The position numbers and the translations under genes are program-made. Positions 32,839-41,545 of a stretch of DNA of 64,000 nt are shown here, in pieces. How positions within the stretch are numbered: the first letter of the stretch is position 1; each line of letters opens with the position of its first letter. The DNA comes from Pseudoflavitalea sp. G-6-1-2 (lineage in GTDB: Bacteria; Bacteroidota; Bacteroidia; Chitinophagales; Chitinophagaceae), in the NCBI RefSeq assembly GCF_012927185.1, contig NZ_JABBGB010000004.1, positions 1 to 64,000 of the forward strand, read 5' to 3'. The notes below the pieces were generated by a model. That model was not told the origin of the DNA. It ran no database searches and saw only the letters and a program-made list of their open reading frames with translations.

Positions 32839-34242
32839 TTATCCAAGTCCGATTTCAAAATGCCGTTCAGGGATTTCGATATCGAGGAATCCTTTTTTCA
32901 GCAATCGCTGACGGAACTGCACCTGCACATCGTACTCCCCATGCACAAGGAATAATTTCTGCACTTTGCGGGGGTCCTGACCGGCCAGGAACTGGCTCAG
33001 ATCTTCATAATCCCCGTGTGCACTCATGCTTCGGATAGCTCCGATCTCTGCATGCACTTCGTGCTCTACTCCGTAGATGCGCACTTCTTTCACACCTGCC
33101 ATCAGTCTGCCTCCGAGTGAATGCGGCTCGCAATAACCCGTCATCAGAATGGTATTGCGGCTGTTCTCGATATTGTTGCTGATATGGTGCTTCACTCTTC
33201 CTGCATCGGCCATTCCGCTGGCGGAGATGATTACGCAGGGTTCGTTGCGGTAGTTGAGCAGCTTCGATTCGTCCACCGTTTTGATATACTTGAGCCCTTT
33301 GAATGAAAAAGGATCATTGTCTGTCTGCAACAGTTTCTGAATGGATTTATTGAAGTACTGCGGATACTTTTTCAGCAGCTCCGTTGCTTCGATGCTCAAT
33401 GGACTGTCTACAAAATAATCCAGCGGCGGAAGCCTGCCTTCCAGTTCGAGCTGATTCAATGCAAACAGCAGCTCCTGCGTGCGGCCCACACTGAATGCAG
33501 GCATAATGAGCTTGCCTTTCTTTTGAAGACAGGTGCGCTCTATCCATTGCAGCAGCATATCAGGAGTGGTTACATGCATATCGTGCAGGCTGTTGCCGTA
33601 GGTAGATTCCAGCAGAATAAAGTCTGCCTGATCGAATGGCGCGGGCGACCGGAGTATTACATCGCGGTACCGGCCCACGTCTCCGCTGAAAGTGAGGCGG
33701 GTGGTTTTTCCGTCTTCGGTAATACGGAGATGAACGGCTGCCGATCCGATGATATGCCCGGCATCGGTATAGAGCAGTTCAACATTATCGTCTATGCGAA
33801 ACCAGTTATCGTATTCAACGGATTTGAAATTGGTCAACGCAGCCAGTGCATCTTCTTTGGTGTACAATGGCTTTAGGTAGGGCAATCCTTCCGCAGCGCG
33901 ACGTTTGTTGAGGAACTTGGTTTCATCTTCCTGAATCTCGCCGGAGTCTTCGAGCAGAATAGCTGTGAGCTCTTTAGTGGCGGGAGTGCAGTAGATCTTT
34001 CCTTCAAACCCGTCTTTCACCAGTTTGGGTATTAATCCGCTGTGATCGATATGGGCGTGGGAGAGTATGAGTACATCCACTTCGCGGGGCTCAAATCCCC
34101 ATTCTCTGTTCATCGAATCCGTATCGCGGCCCATTCCCTGGAACATGCCGCAATCGAGTAAATACTTCCTTCCGTTTTTTAGTGTAAGCAGGTGTTTGGA
34201 ACCTGTTACTGTTCTTGCCGCTCCGTGAAATGCGATCTTCAT
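32839..34242 (-). CDS. MBL-fold beta-CASP ribonuclease (YsiI/CPSF-like)
   Basis: A 467-residue metallo-beta-lactamase-fold RNA-processing exonuclease. The ATG at 34242 begins the fold directly (MKIAFHGAARTVTGSKHLL); longer frames overlap the upstream gene. Zinc motif SHAHIDHSG, the beta-CASP insert, motif ESTYGNSLH, ISASGMADAGRV and a late SAHGDYEDL and HGEYD are all present. Such enzymes mature or degrade RNA. The gene lies 22 nt after the thioredoxin-like gene and closes that transcription unit. Confidence 0.92.
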   Translation of the reverse strand: MKIAFHGAARTVTGSKHLLTLKNGRKYLLDCGMFQGMGRDTDSMNREWGFEPREVDVLILSHAHIDHSGLIPKLVKDGFEGKIYCTPATKELTAILLEDSGEIQEDETKFLNKRRAAEGLPYLKPLYTKEDALAALTNFKSVEYDNWFRIDDNVELLYTDAGHIIGSAAVHLRITEDGKTTRLTFSGDVGRYRDVILRSPAPFDQADFILLESTYGNSLHDMHVTTPDMLLQWIERTCLQKKGKLIMPAFSVGRTQELLFALNQLELEGRLPPLDYFVDSPLSIEATELLKKYPQYFNKSIQKLLQTDNDPFSFKGLKYIKTVDESKLLNYRNEPCVIISASGMADAGRVKHHISNNIENSRNTILMTGYCEPHSLGGRLMAGVKEVRIYGVEHEVHAEIGAIRSMSAHGDYEDLSQFLAGQDPRKVQKLFLVHGEYDVQVQFRQRLLKKGFLDIEIPERHFEIGLG

Positions 34243-34264
34243 TGAGTTCCGGTTTAATGTACAG

Positions 34265-34765
34265 TTACCATTTTTTGTATTGCTCTGCTTCCAGCGCTTT
34301 GGGACTCCAGTTTTCAAAGAATGTCATTACACTCTTTTTGCTGTAGCCTTTCCCTTGTTCGAGCAGTCCTGAATCCTGTGTATGCAGGCGGTTGCCATTG
34401 GCATCCAAAACGAGGAATACAGGGAAGCCGAAACGTTGAGGGAATCCGTATTGAGCGAGGATCTTTTCGTTCTTGTTCTCTTTGCTGTAATTGAGGTGAT
34501 ACACCACATAATTGGCTTTCACCAGTGAATCGATCTGATGATCCTGTGTAGAGAATTCATTGAAACGGGCACACCAGATGCACCAGTTTCCGCCGATCTG
34601 AACAAATACATGCTTGCCTGCAGCCTTTGCATCTTTGATGGCTTTGGCCAGGCCTGCTTCAGCATTCTCGGTAGGGTTGTACAATTTGAAATTCGCCATA
34701 TCCTGTGCACTGGCAGCGAAAGCCAGGCAGGAAATAAACAGGGTTAACAAAATGCTCTTCTTCAT
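34265..34765 (-). CDS. Exported thioredoxin-fold protein
   Basis: A 166-residue periplasmic protein with signal peptide (ending AASAQ) and a thioredoxin_7/DUF255-like fold. The redox motif is WCIWC in GGNWCIWCARF. It resembles DsbD-gamma or YyaL-type modules that reduce or oxidise periplasmic cysteines; partner unknown. The downstream gene is the MBL nuclease. Confidence 0.88.
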   Translation of the reverse strand: MKKSILLTLFISCLAFAASAQDMANFKLYNPTENAEAGLAKAIKDAKAAGKHVFVQIGGNWCIWCARFNEFSTQDHQIDSLVKANYVVYHLNYSKENKNEKILAQYGFPQRFGFPVFLVLDANGNRLHTQDSGLLEQGKGYSKKSVMTFFENWSPKALEAEQYKKW

Positions 34766-34807
34766 AATGATGCGCGTATTTAGTTCTTTAAAGGTAAGTA
34801 ATTGAGA

Positions 34808-36424
34808 TTATCTCTTGGTAATCTCAACAATCGCAGCCACCACCTGGTTCTGTGACGGAGCCGTTGTGAACTGCATTGTGCCTTTTCCGGTGCTTTGGAA
34901 ACGCACATTGCTTACCTGTTTGCCGGCGAATGCAGCATTTACACGGCTGGCATAATCCGATGCAGGGTTGCTGCTGATCTTGCGATTGGTTTCGTACCAG
35001 TCGATCGGTTCGCGGCTAACTACTACGGCCATTACATCGCGTGTGCCGATGCTGTCGGGCGTCATGCTTTTATCGTGCGGGAATACGCGTGTTCCGGTGA
35101 TTCCGCAGAAAGGAGAATATTTTGTTTTGGTAGCGTCGTTTGCATTCGGATAGGGGAAGAGCGTGTAACTGGTACCGTCGGTTTCTTTTCCGAAAACGTA
35201 GATGTAACATTCTGTGGAATTCTTCACTTCCATTTTGAAACGGCTGCCGATTGCAAGTGGACTAACGGTTTCAAACACGTTATTTGATATGCTTCGGAGC
35301 GGTGCATAACTTCCTGCCACCATCTTATTTCCCTGCTGGGTAACCTGCACCAGTCCTACTTCGCAGGTAAATGCGGCAGTGGCAGCAGCGCCGGTCTTAG
35401 GCATGGGTTCGAGGCCATATGCTTCGCGAACGAAATATTTGAAATGATTGTAGCGAACCCATCCGAAACCATTGCGGCCCCATTCGGGTCCCCAGCTGTT
35501 CATGATGAGGAAAGCTCCACCGAATTTGCTGTCGTCGTAACCAACTACGCACATGGCGTGGCCGCCGAATCCGCTCATCTGATCGTCACCGGCCTGGGGT
35601 TGCCATACTTCCTGTCCCATCATGCCCTGCATAAAGCTTGGGCCTACCATCATCCCGATCACTACCGGTGCGCCCTGCGCGAGATTCTCTTTGATGGCAC
35701 GCAGATCGATGGCATCGTTACGGTCGCCAAGCGAGAGGCGGTTGAATCCGCGCATTTTGAATGCACCTGCATCACGGATCAGGCTTTGGTCTGGCTGACG
35801 CGAGCAATCGCGATCGGTGTAAGGAAATTTATCGTAAGGCACGGAGCCCTGTTTGGTCATGTATTCCATGGCGCGAAGGATGTAAGAGCCCTGGCATCCG
35901 TCGAGGCCGATCTGATTGTAGAGGAAAGCCGGACTGAATTTGGTGGCTTCACCCTGTTGCCCGCTGCGCGACGCTTCGAGAATGGTCCGTGCCGCATAAG
36001 CGCTGCTCCATGCAACACAGCTTCCCTGTTCGCCCTGATTGCCCACCGCAGGTGCGTAGGCCATGAGATTAGCTTTTTCGGGAATCGGGTTTTTAGTGTT
36101 GTCGTCTGCCAGCGGCTCGTAGATATTGGCCCGCTCAAATTGTTTGGGATCGAGGAAACCGCCACGGGCGAGACCTCCGAGATCGGATAGGTTGCCCATA
36201 TTGCAACCGCCCCCACCCCTGCCGAACAGGAAGTAAGCGCCTGCGCCGATAATCAGCAGAAAAATGATCCCCTTGCCCCGGAATAATCCCAATAATAAAG
36301 GAAGGAGGTTAAAGAGACCACCGCCTCCACCACCACCGGGGAAATTACTATTGCCTCCGCCCCCACCACCGTCATTATTGCTTTCCTGAGGGTCCTGCGG
36401 GTCGTCAACCATGCGAATAGGCAT
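34808..36424 (-). CDS. Membrane-anchored papain-like (C1A) protease
   Basis: A 538-residue protein. A Gly/Asn-rich N-terminus (about 1-35) is followed by a hydrophobic anchor (LLPLLLGLFRGKGIIFLLIIGAGAYFLFG region, about 40-68), then a C1A peptidase: NQGEQGSCVAWSSAYA with the catalytic Cys, GGHAMCVVGYDD with the His and MNSWGPEWG with the Asn. The final 180 residues are a beta-rich domain resembling DUF4384-like modules. Without a signal peptidase site it is probably a type II membrane protein with the protease outside. It lies upstream of the thioredoxin gene by 42 nt. Confidence 0.86.
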   Translation of the reverse strand: MPIRMVDDPQDPQESNNDGGGGGGNSNFPGGGGGGGLFNLLPLLLGLFRGKGIIFLLIIGAGAYFLFGRGGGGCNMGNLSDLGGLARGGFLDPKQFERANIYEPLADDNTKNPIPEKANLMAYAPAVGNQGEQGSCVAWSSAYAARTILEASRSGQQGEATKFSPAFLYNQIGLDGCQGSYILRAMEYMTKQGSVPYDKFPYTDRDCSRQPDQSLIRDAGAFKMRGFNRLSLGDRNDAIDLRAIKENLAQGAPVVIGMMVGPSFMQGMMGQEVWQPQAGDDQMSGFGGHAMCVVGYDDSKFGGAFLIMNSWGPEWGRNGFGWVRYNHFKYFVREAYGLEPMPKTGAAATAAFTCEVGLVQVTQQGNKMVAGSYAPLRSISNNVFETVSPLAIGSRFKMEVKNSTECYIYVFGKETDGTSYTLFPYPNANDATKTKYSPFCGITGTRVFPHDKSMTPDSIGTRDVMAVVVSREPIDWYETNRKISSNPASDYASRVNAAFAGKQVSNVRFQSTGKGTMQFTTAPSQNQVVAAIVEITKR

Positions 36425-36546
36425 AACAAATGTTTTGGTTATGAATTAAAAGTAACAAGAATTCGAGTATTTGAAAATGAAAAAATAGGGAGGATGGATG
36501 CCTGAACGGGAAGGAGAGCTAATGCTGAACATTTTGCAACAGGCAC

Positions 36547-36580
36547 AAAAAAAGAGCTGCACCAAACCCAAGTGCAGCTC
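36547..36580 (-). terminator. Minus-strand intrinsic terminator without an assigned gene
   Basis: Stem 36554-36562 with 36572-36580 (GAGCTGCAC/GTGCAGCTC); on the minus strand it is followed by seven T. It lies in the 527-nt gap 36425-36951, where no convincing gene is found, so a small transcript starting to its right is likely. Confidence 0.65.
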
Positions 36581-36951
36581 CAGTTGAAAACCCAGCAGTA
36601 AAGATCGTTGTAAAACCTATAGCAATCGGATATACGGTAATTGTAAACGCCCGGATTTAAAAAAAGCAATCTGTAAAAAGAAAAGATTTTGGTCGGAAGG
36701 AAGTAAGTTTTTTCCCTGAAAAAATGCACGTGAATTTACTGCCCGAATCCGCTCAGAATCAGCGGCGACAACAGCAATGGCACAACTGAAGCACATTCAT
36801 TAATTGTACTTCGATACGTTATTCAAGGAATTCACCTATGCATTTCCGGGAGAAAATGTATGCTTACGGAATAGTGTAGGCGCTTTGAAGATTTGGGGGA
36901 TGATGTATCACCTCATTCAGCTTCTGATCAGATATGCTATGCGCTTAATGT

Positions 36952-38166
36952 TTACAGCACTTCGATCTGATTGCGCAGCAGGTCCTCGAACTGATCGCGT
37001 TTTCTGATCAGGTGTGCCTTTCCATCGAGTACCAGCACTTCAGCAGGCTTGTATCTTGAGTTGAAATTGGAAGACATTTCGAAGCCATATGCACCGGCAT
37101 TGTAGAATGCGAGGAAATCCCCTTCGCGCACTTCATTCAGTGGCCGGTCCCAGGCGAATGTATCCGTTTCGCAGATATTGCCGACAACTGCATACTTCTT
37201 TTCAGCACCTTCCGGGTTACTGATATTCACTATATGATGGTAGGAATCGTAGAACATCGGGCGGATGAGGTGATTGAATCCGCTGTTCACACTTACGAAA
37301 GTAGTGCTGGCAGTTTCTTTCATCACATTCACCTGCGTTATGAGATATCCGCATTCGCTTACGAGGAACTTGCCAGGCTCGAACCATACCTGAAGCGGCT
37401 TTCCGCCCGGAATGGCGTGCTCAGCAAACGACTCGTTCACTTTTTCTGCCAGCAGATCGATATCGGTGGAAACATCCCCGTCTTTATACGGCACTTTGAA
37501 TCCGCCGCCAAGATCGATGAATTCGAGATGTTTGAAATGAGGGATGAGTCCAAACAGCACTTCAATGCCTTTCACAAATACTTCCACATCTTTGATCTCA
37601 CTGCCCGTATGGATATGCAGATCGCTGATACGGATATTGTATTTGCTTACTAATTCGAGTATCCGGTCGATCTGATCAACGGGAATACCGAACTTGCTTT
37701 TATCGTGACCTGTTGAGATCTTGAGATTACCTCCTGCCATGATATTCGGGCGGAGACGAAGCCCTACCGGATAGCTATGGCCATACTTTACTCCGAATTT
37801 TTCGAGATTGCTGAGACTGTCTACATTGATGATCACCCCCAGTTCAACCGCTTCTTCGATCTCCGAAAATGCAATGCCATTGGAGGTATACAAAATTCTG
37901 GACGATGGGAAACCTGCATGCAATGCCAGTTTCACTTCGTTGATGGAACTACAGTCTACATTCGCTCCTATGGAACATATATACTTCAGGATATTGATAT
38001 TGGTGAGCGCCTTGCAGGCATAGAAAAAAACCGTGTTGCTGTTGCGGAAAGCTGTGGTCAGTTTCGCGTATTGCTCTTTGATCTTCTCTGCATGGTAAAC
38101 GTAGAGAGGAGTGCCAAATTCAGTAGCCAGTTGAGCCAGGTAACCATTGGATAGATGCTGTGACAT
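36952..38166 (-). CDS. lysA: Diaminopimelate decarboxylase
   Basis: A 404-residue PLP enzyme making L-lysine from meso-diaminopimelate, the last step of lysine synthesis. It has FFYACKALTN with the PLP Lys, DLHIHTGSEI, GGGFKVPY, the Cys-containing GNICETDTFA and AYGFEMSSNFNSRYKPAEVLV. Full length. A promoter overlaps the start region, and the mRNA would be almost leaderless. Confidence 0.95.
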   Translation of the reverse strand: MSQHLSNGYLAQLATEFGTPLYVYHAEKIKEQYAKLTTAFRNSNTVFFYACKALTNINILKYICSIGANVDCSSINEVKLALHAGFPSSRILYTSNGIAFSEIEEAVELGVIINVDSLSNLEKFGVKYGHSYPVGLRLRPNIMAGGNLKISTGHDKSKFGIPVDQIDRILELVSKYNIRISDLHIHTGSEIKDVEVFVKGIEVLFGLIPHFKHLEFIDLGGGFKVPYKDGDVSTDIDLLAEKVNESFAEHAIPGGKPLQVWFEPGKFLVSECGYLITQVNVMKETASTTFVSVNSGFNHLIRPMFYDSYHHIVNISNPEGAEKKYAVVGNICETDTFAWDRPLNEVREGDFLAFYNAGAYGFEMSSNFNSRYKPAEVLVLDGKAHLIRKRDQFEDLLRNQIEVL

Positions 38167-38172
38167 AGTCTG

Positions 38173-38200
38173 CGAATATACGAAAGATGCGATTTAACAA
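38173..38200 (-). promoter_or_regulatory. Candidate lysA promoter
   Basis: Minus-strand TTG (38200-38198), 17 nt, TATATTCG (38180-38173), ending 7 nt before the ATG at 38166. A transcript start 4-7 nt after the -7 element would leave almost no 5' leader. Confidence 0.5.
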
Positions 38201-38422
38201 CTGTTAGCAAAGGGACAGGATCGGATATTTCATTTACGGGTCGGTTTGGGTATCCGCCAATGTCAGCAACATTTCAATAACCGACCAAAATTGCACACCT
38301 ATCTTCAGATATTACACAGTTACCACTTTTGTAAAAGCATTAACGATGAACTTATCGGAATGCCGTGCCTGATATTATATTTTTGAGCCGGGTCAAATGA
38401 AATCCCTTGACCGTTACCTTGT

Positions 38423-39166
38423 ATGAAAAATTTTTACTTCCCGATGCTGACGGCTGCCATGATACTCGTACTGGGCAGTTGTTCCAAAAAAGACAAGACA
38501 GAACCACCTCCTACACATACTAAACTGGCTGTTCGGATCTCGCATGATGTGAATCAGGAAAACACTCCTGCCATACAAATGAAAATTGATGTGAGTTACC
38601 TGGAAAATGGCACCAGTAAAGTAGAAACTGCTTATACCAATCTGCAGGGATTTGCCTACCTAAATCTGCCTGTGAAGACAATTGCGGATATTAAGGTATC
38701 CACCCCTCTTGGGTTACTGATCTATGATTGGAAAATCGGTCCTTTTGAAGTAAAGGATACAACAAAAAATCTCCTTTTACCTGTAAATCAATTTTCGATA
38801 GAAGAGCGAAAGCCTGATCAATTCCTGTCTCTAAGGATAGGTGGTGTAAATTACATCATTACGGATATAACGGATGAAATGGGCTCGGGTGCCAGTTCTC
38901 CGGCTCCTAATAAATATTACTATGCTTCCAGAATGGGAGAATATTTCAAATTTCAAATGTGGGGGCCAAAAGAAGGCCGCTGGCAAACAGAATTATATGC
39001 TACCCGTTTTAACTGGTTTAAAGCATCGCTGCCGGCACAGGATATTGTGGATGATGGTCAATATTTAACAGGAAACTTTACAATGGCTATGGACCATTTC
39101 GAGTGGCCATGGAATGATAAACTGCCAGATAACAAAATACAGGTCAAATTCAGATTCAAAAAATAA
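38423..39166 (+). CDS. Hypothetical lipoprotein (247 aa)
   Basis: A 247-residue lipoprotein (signal MKNFYFPMLTAAMILVLGSC, lipobox LGSC). The mature part looks beta-rich with two Ig-like stretches and ends KIQVKFRFKK. I do not recognise a family. It is transcribed alone. TATTTTTG at 38378-38385 is a plausible -7 element, 37 nt before the ATG. Confidence 0.75.
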   Translation: MKNFYFPMLTAAMILVLGSCSKKDKTEPPPTHTKLAVRISHDVNQENTPAIQMKIDVSYLENGTSKVETAYTNLQGFAYLNLPVKTIADIKVSTPLGLLIYDWKIGPFEVKDTTKNLLLPVNQFSIEERKPDQFLSLRIGGVNYIITDITDEMGSGASSPAPNKYYYASRMGEYFKFQMWGPKEGRWQTELYATRFNWFKASLPAQDIVDDGQYLTGNFTMAMDHFEWPWNDKLPDNKIQVKFRFKK

Positions 39167-39240
39167 GACCTTTTCCAAAAGGCCACAGATCAGTGTTTCT
39201 GTTTATCTGTTTAATTGGATCAACATATTCAGATATATAA

Positions 39241-39283
39241 AAAGAACAGGGTATCGCCGGAAGGTGATACCCTGTTCTTTTTA
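39241..39283. terminator. Bidirectional intrinsic terminator
   Basis: An 18-bp stem 39241-39258 with 39263-39280 containing one G-T pair, flanked by A and T runs, between the convergent lipoprotein and scpB genes. Confidence 0.9.
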
Positions 39284-39332
39284 TGTAAAGCGCAATGGCG
39301 CTTTGTTCTTTTAGCCTGGAAGAAGTAGCAAT

Positions 39333-40430
39333 TTATTTGGGCCTGCTGTTTTCGTCTTCTTCTTCATTGTCGTCGTTCTGGTCGTTGTCGTTGCTGTCGT
39401 CCCAGTCTTCGTCTTCTTTCTCTTCGCCGTCTTCGCTATCATCTACTTCGCCTTCCTCAGCATCTTCGTCGTCTCCGTCTTCATCTTCTTCTTCACCGTC
39501 TTCATCAGCGCTATCACCATCATCTTCTTCATCATCTCCATCCTCTTCTTCTTCCTCAGTTTCTTCGTCCTCTTCTCCGTCTTCGTCTACTTCTTCTTCT
39601 CCCTCTTCTTCATCATTTCCTTCTTCTTCACCATCCTCAGAGTCTTCTGCTTCTTCAGATTCAGTATCGTTGCTTTCGATCTCTTCGTGTATGGCTCCTT
39701 CTTCAGTTGCTTCTTCTTCACCTGCCTGCTCTATCAGCACGCCATCTTCATCAACAATCAGGTTCTTGTCTTCTTCCACTGCATCTACATCTGTTCCCAG
39801 TGCAGGCAGCACTTCTCCATTGGCTATTCCTTCGGCAGCGCTTTGTTCCAGTGCGCTTACTACAGAGGCGTCTACCATGGCTTCGTCGAACACTTCTTTG
39901 AGCTTCGGCAGATCTTCCGGAGAATTGATTCCGAAATAATCCATGAAGTTCTTGGAAGTCGCATATACGAGCGGGTGACCGGGCAATTGTTCGTTGCGGC
40001 CGGTGATCACTACCAGTTCTTTTTCGAGGAGTTTCTGAATGGCATAGTCGCTGCTCACCCCGCGAATGGCTTCGATCTCGGCCTTGGTAACGGGTTGTTT
40101 GTAGGCAACGATGGCCAGGGTTTCCAGTGCGGCTGAGCTCAGACGCTTCAGGAATTTATCGCCATTGAGCTGGGCAACGGTTTTGTGATAATCTCTTTTG
40201 GTGAGAAACTGCCAACCACCTCCGCTCTCGCGCACTTCAAAAGGATAGAACTCCGATCTGTATTTTTCAATAATGCCTTCCAGCGCAGATTCTACCTGGT
40301 CAAGCACGATCTTATCTTCCATAAAACCGAACGCATTGTTGATCAGTTCGGTGATCTCCAATGCGGTCAAAGGCTTTTCACTGGCAAAGATCAGTGACTC
40401 AATATGTGGTATGAGGTTTCCGATTTCCAT
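39333..40430 (-). CDS. scpB: Segregation and condensation protein ScpB with long acidic tail
   Basis: A 365-residue protein; typical ScpB has about 180-200 residues. The first 180 are the two winged helices of ScpB (IESLIFASEKPLTALEITELIN, YHKTVAQL, LSSAALETLAIVAYKQPVTKAEIEAIRGV, ELVVITGRNEQLPGHPLVYATSKNFMDYFG). The last 140 are almost only Asp, Glu, Gly and Ser. ScpB dimers bind ScpA/SMC in chromosome condensation. The tail's role is unknown; it may be a DNA-mimicking or spacing segment. scpA is not adjacent. Confidence 0.93.
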   Translation of the reverse strand: MEIGNLIPHIESLIFASEKPLTALEITELINNAFGFMEDKIVLDQVESALEGIIEKYRSEFYPFEVRESGGGWQFLTKRDYHKTVAQLNGDKFLKRLSSAALETLAIVAYKQPVTKAEIEAIRGVSSDYAIQKLLEKELVVITGRNEQLPGHPLVYATSKNFMDYFGINSPEDLPKLKEVFDEAMVDASVVSALEQSAAEGIANGEVLPALGTDVDAVEEDKNLIVDEDGVLIEQAGEEEATEEGAIHEEIESNDTESEEAEDSEDGEEEGNDEEEGEEEVDEDGEEDEETEEEEEDGDDEEDDGDSADEDGEEEDEDGDDEDAEEGEVDDSEDGEEKEDEDWDDSNDNDQNDDNEEEDENSRPK

Positions 40431-40469
40431 GCAATAGTTTGGCAGATTTAATTAGGTGAAGCCCAACTA

Positions 40470-41351
40470 CTATCCCTGCAGGGCTGCTGCACCACTCACG
40501 ATCTCTGTAAGCTCGGTAGTGATAGCTGCCTGACGTGCACGGTTGTAGCTGATCTTGAGGCTGCGCAACATCTCGTTGGCATTCTCGGTAGCTTTATCCA
40601 TCGCAGTCATACGGGCTCCATGCTCTGAAGCATTTGCATCCAGTACGGCTTTGAACAGTTGTGTGTTCAGGATCTTCGGCATCAGTTCAGCAATCAGCTG
40701 TTCTTTTGCTGGTTCGAAGATGAAGTCGCTCTTTTTAGCGCCTTCCTTATTTTCCACTTTAGGAATAGGGAGAAAACGTTCTGTAGAGAAACGCTGTGTA
40801 GCAGCATTCTTGAATTCGCTGTAAACAATTTCAACCACATCGAATTCTTTTGCTTCGAAGGCTTTTACTGCAGCCTGTGCACACTGCTGTACACTTTCGA
40901 AATTGAGGTGGAGGAAAATATCTTTATAGGTATCGCTTGTATTGAATTTGTTCTTCGAAAAATGCTCATATCCTTTTTTACCGATGCTCCAGATCTGCAC
41001 ATTTCCTTTGGCATCCTGAGCAGCGTATTGTTCGCGGATAGTCTGCTTAGCTCTTTTAATTACGTTGGCATTGTACGCGCCACAGAGGCCACGGTCGCTG
41101 GTGATCACAATCAGCAACACTTTCTCAACAGGTCTTTCAACTGCCAGGCTTCCACCGAGATCGCCTTCAGAGCTGCTCACGATATTGCTCAGCACTTCCT
41201 GCAACTTGCGGCTGTAAGGGCGCATCTGAACAATCGCATCCTGTGCCTTTCTCAGTTTGGCCGCACTCACCATCTTCATTGCCTTGGTGATCTGCTGTGT
41301 GTTTTGAACCGATTTGATCCTGTTACGAACTTCTTTTAATTGACCTGCCAT
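40470..41351 (-). CDS. atpG: ATP synthase F1 gamma subunit
   Basis: A 293-residue rotor shaft of F1Fo ATP synthase. The N-terminal coiled coil (LKEVRNRIKSVQNTQQITKAMKMVSAAKLRKAQ) and the C-terminal coil (GARMTAMDKATENANEMLRSL, YNRARQAAITTELTEIVSGAAAL) are intact, as is ITSDRGLCGAYN. No other atp gene is adjacent downstream or upstream, so gamma is separated from the rest of the operon within this window. Confidence 0.97.
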   Translation of the reverse strand: MAGQLKEVRNRIKSVQNTQQITKAMKMVSAAKLRKAQDAIVQMRPYSRKLQEVLSNIVSSSEGDLGGSLAVERPVEKVLLIVITSDRGLCGAYNANVIKRAKQTIREQYAAQDAKGNVQIWSIGKKGYEHFSKNKFNTSDTYKDIFLHLNFESVQQCAQAAVKAFEAKEFDVVEIVYSEFKNAATQRFSTERFLPIPKVENKEGAKKSDFIFEPAKEQLIAELMPKILNTQLFKAVLDANASEHGARMTAMDKATENANEMLRSLKISYNRARQAAITTELTEIVSGAAALQG

Positions 41352-41444
41352 GTTTTGCGTTTAAATATCTAAGGCTCAGAGCGTAAGATAGTATCTTCAT
41401 TTGACCGCACAAAGCCTGGGATGTGAAACCTTAAAAATCGGCTG

Positions 41445-41452
41445 CAAAGGTA
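41445..41452 (-). promoter_or_regulatory. -7 element, candidate atpG promoter
   Basis: Minus-strand TACCTTTG (then C), 94 nt before the atpG ATG. The -33 partner is poor. Confidence 0.45.
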
Positions 41453-41531
41453 TGCGAAAGGCTTGAAAATTCCATCCGGCCAACGAAAAATCCGCCATTG
41501 TGGATAGTTTTCGGATACCGCTCAATTGCTT

Positions 41532-41539
41532 TATTTTTG
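41532..41539 (+). promoter_or_regulatory. -7 element, candidate surE promoter
   Basis: TATTTTTG ends 6 nt before the ATG at 41546, which would make the mRNA leaderless or nearly so. Confidence 0.5.
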
Positions 41540-41545
41540 TTGGGC

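Noticed and set aside
39295-39939. Serine-rich 214-codon frame opposite scpB
   Set aside because: It is the antisense of the Asp/Glu-rich ScpB tail; GAA/GAT/GAC codons read as TTC/TCT/TCA on the other strand.
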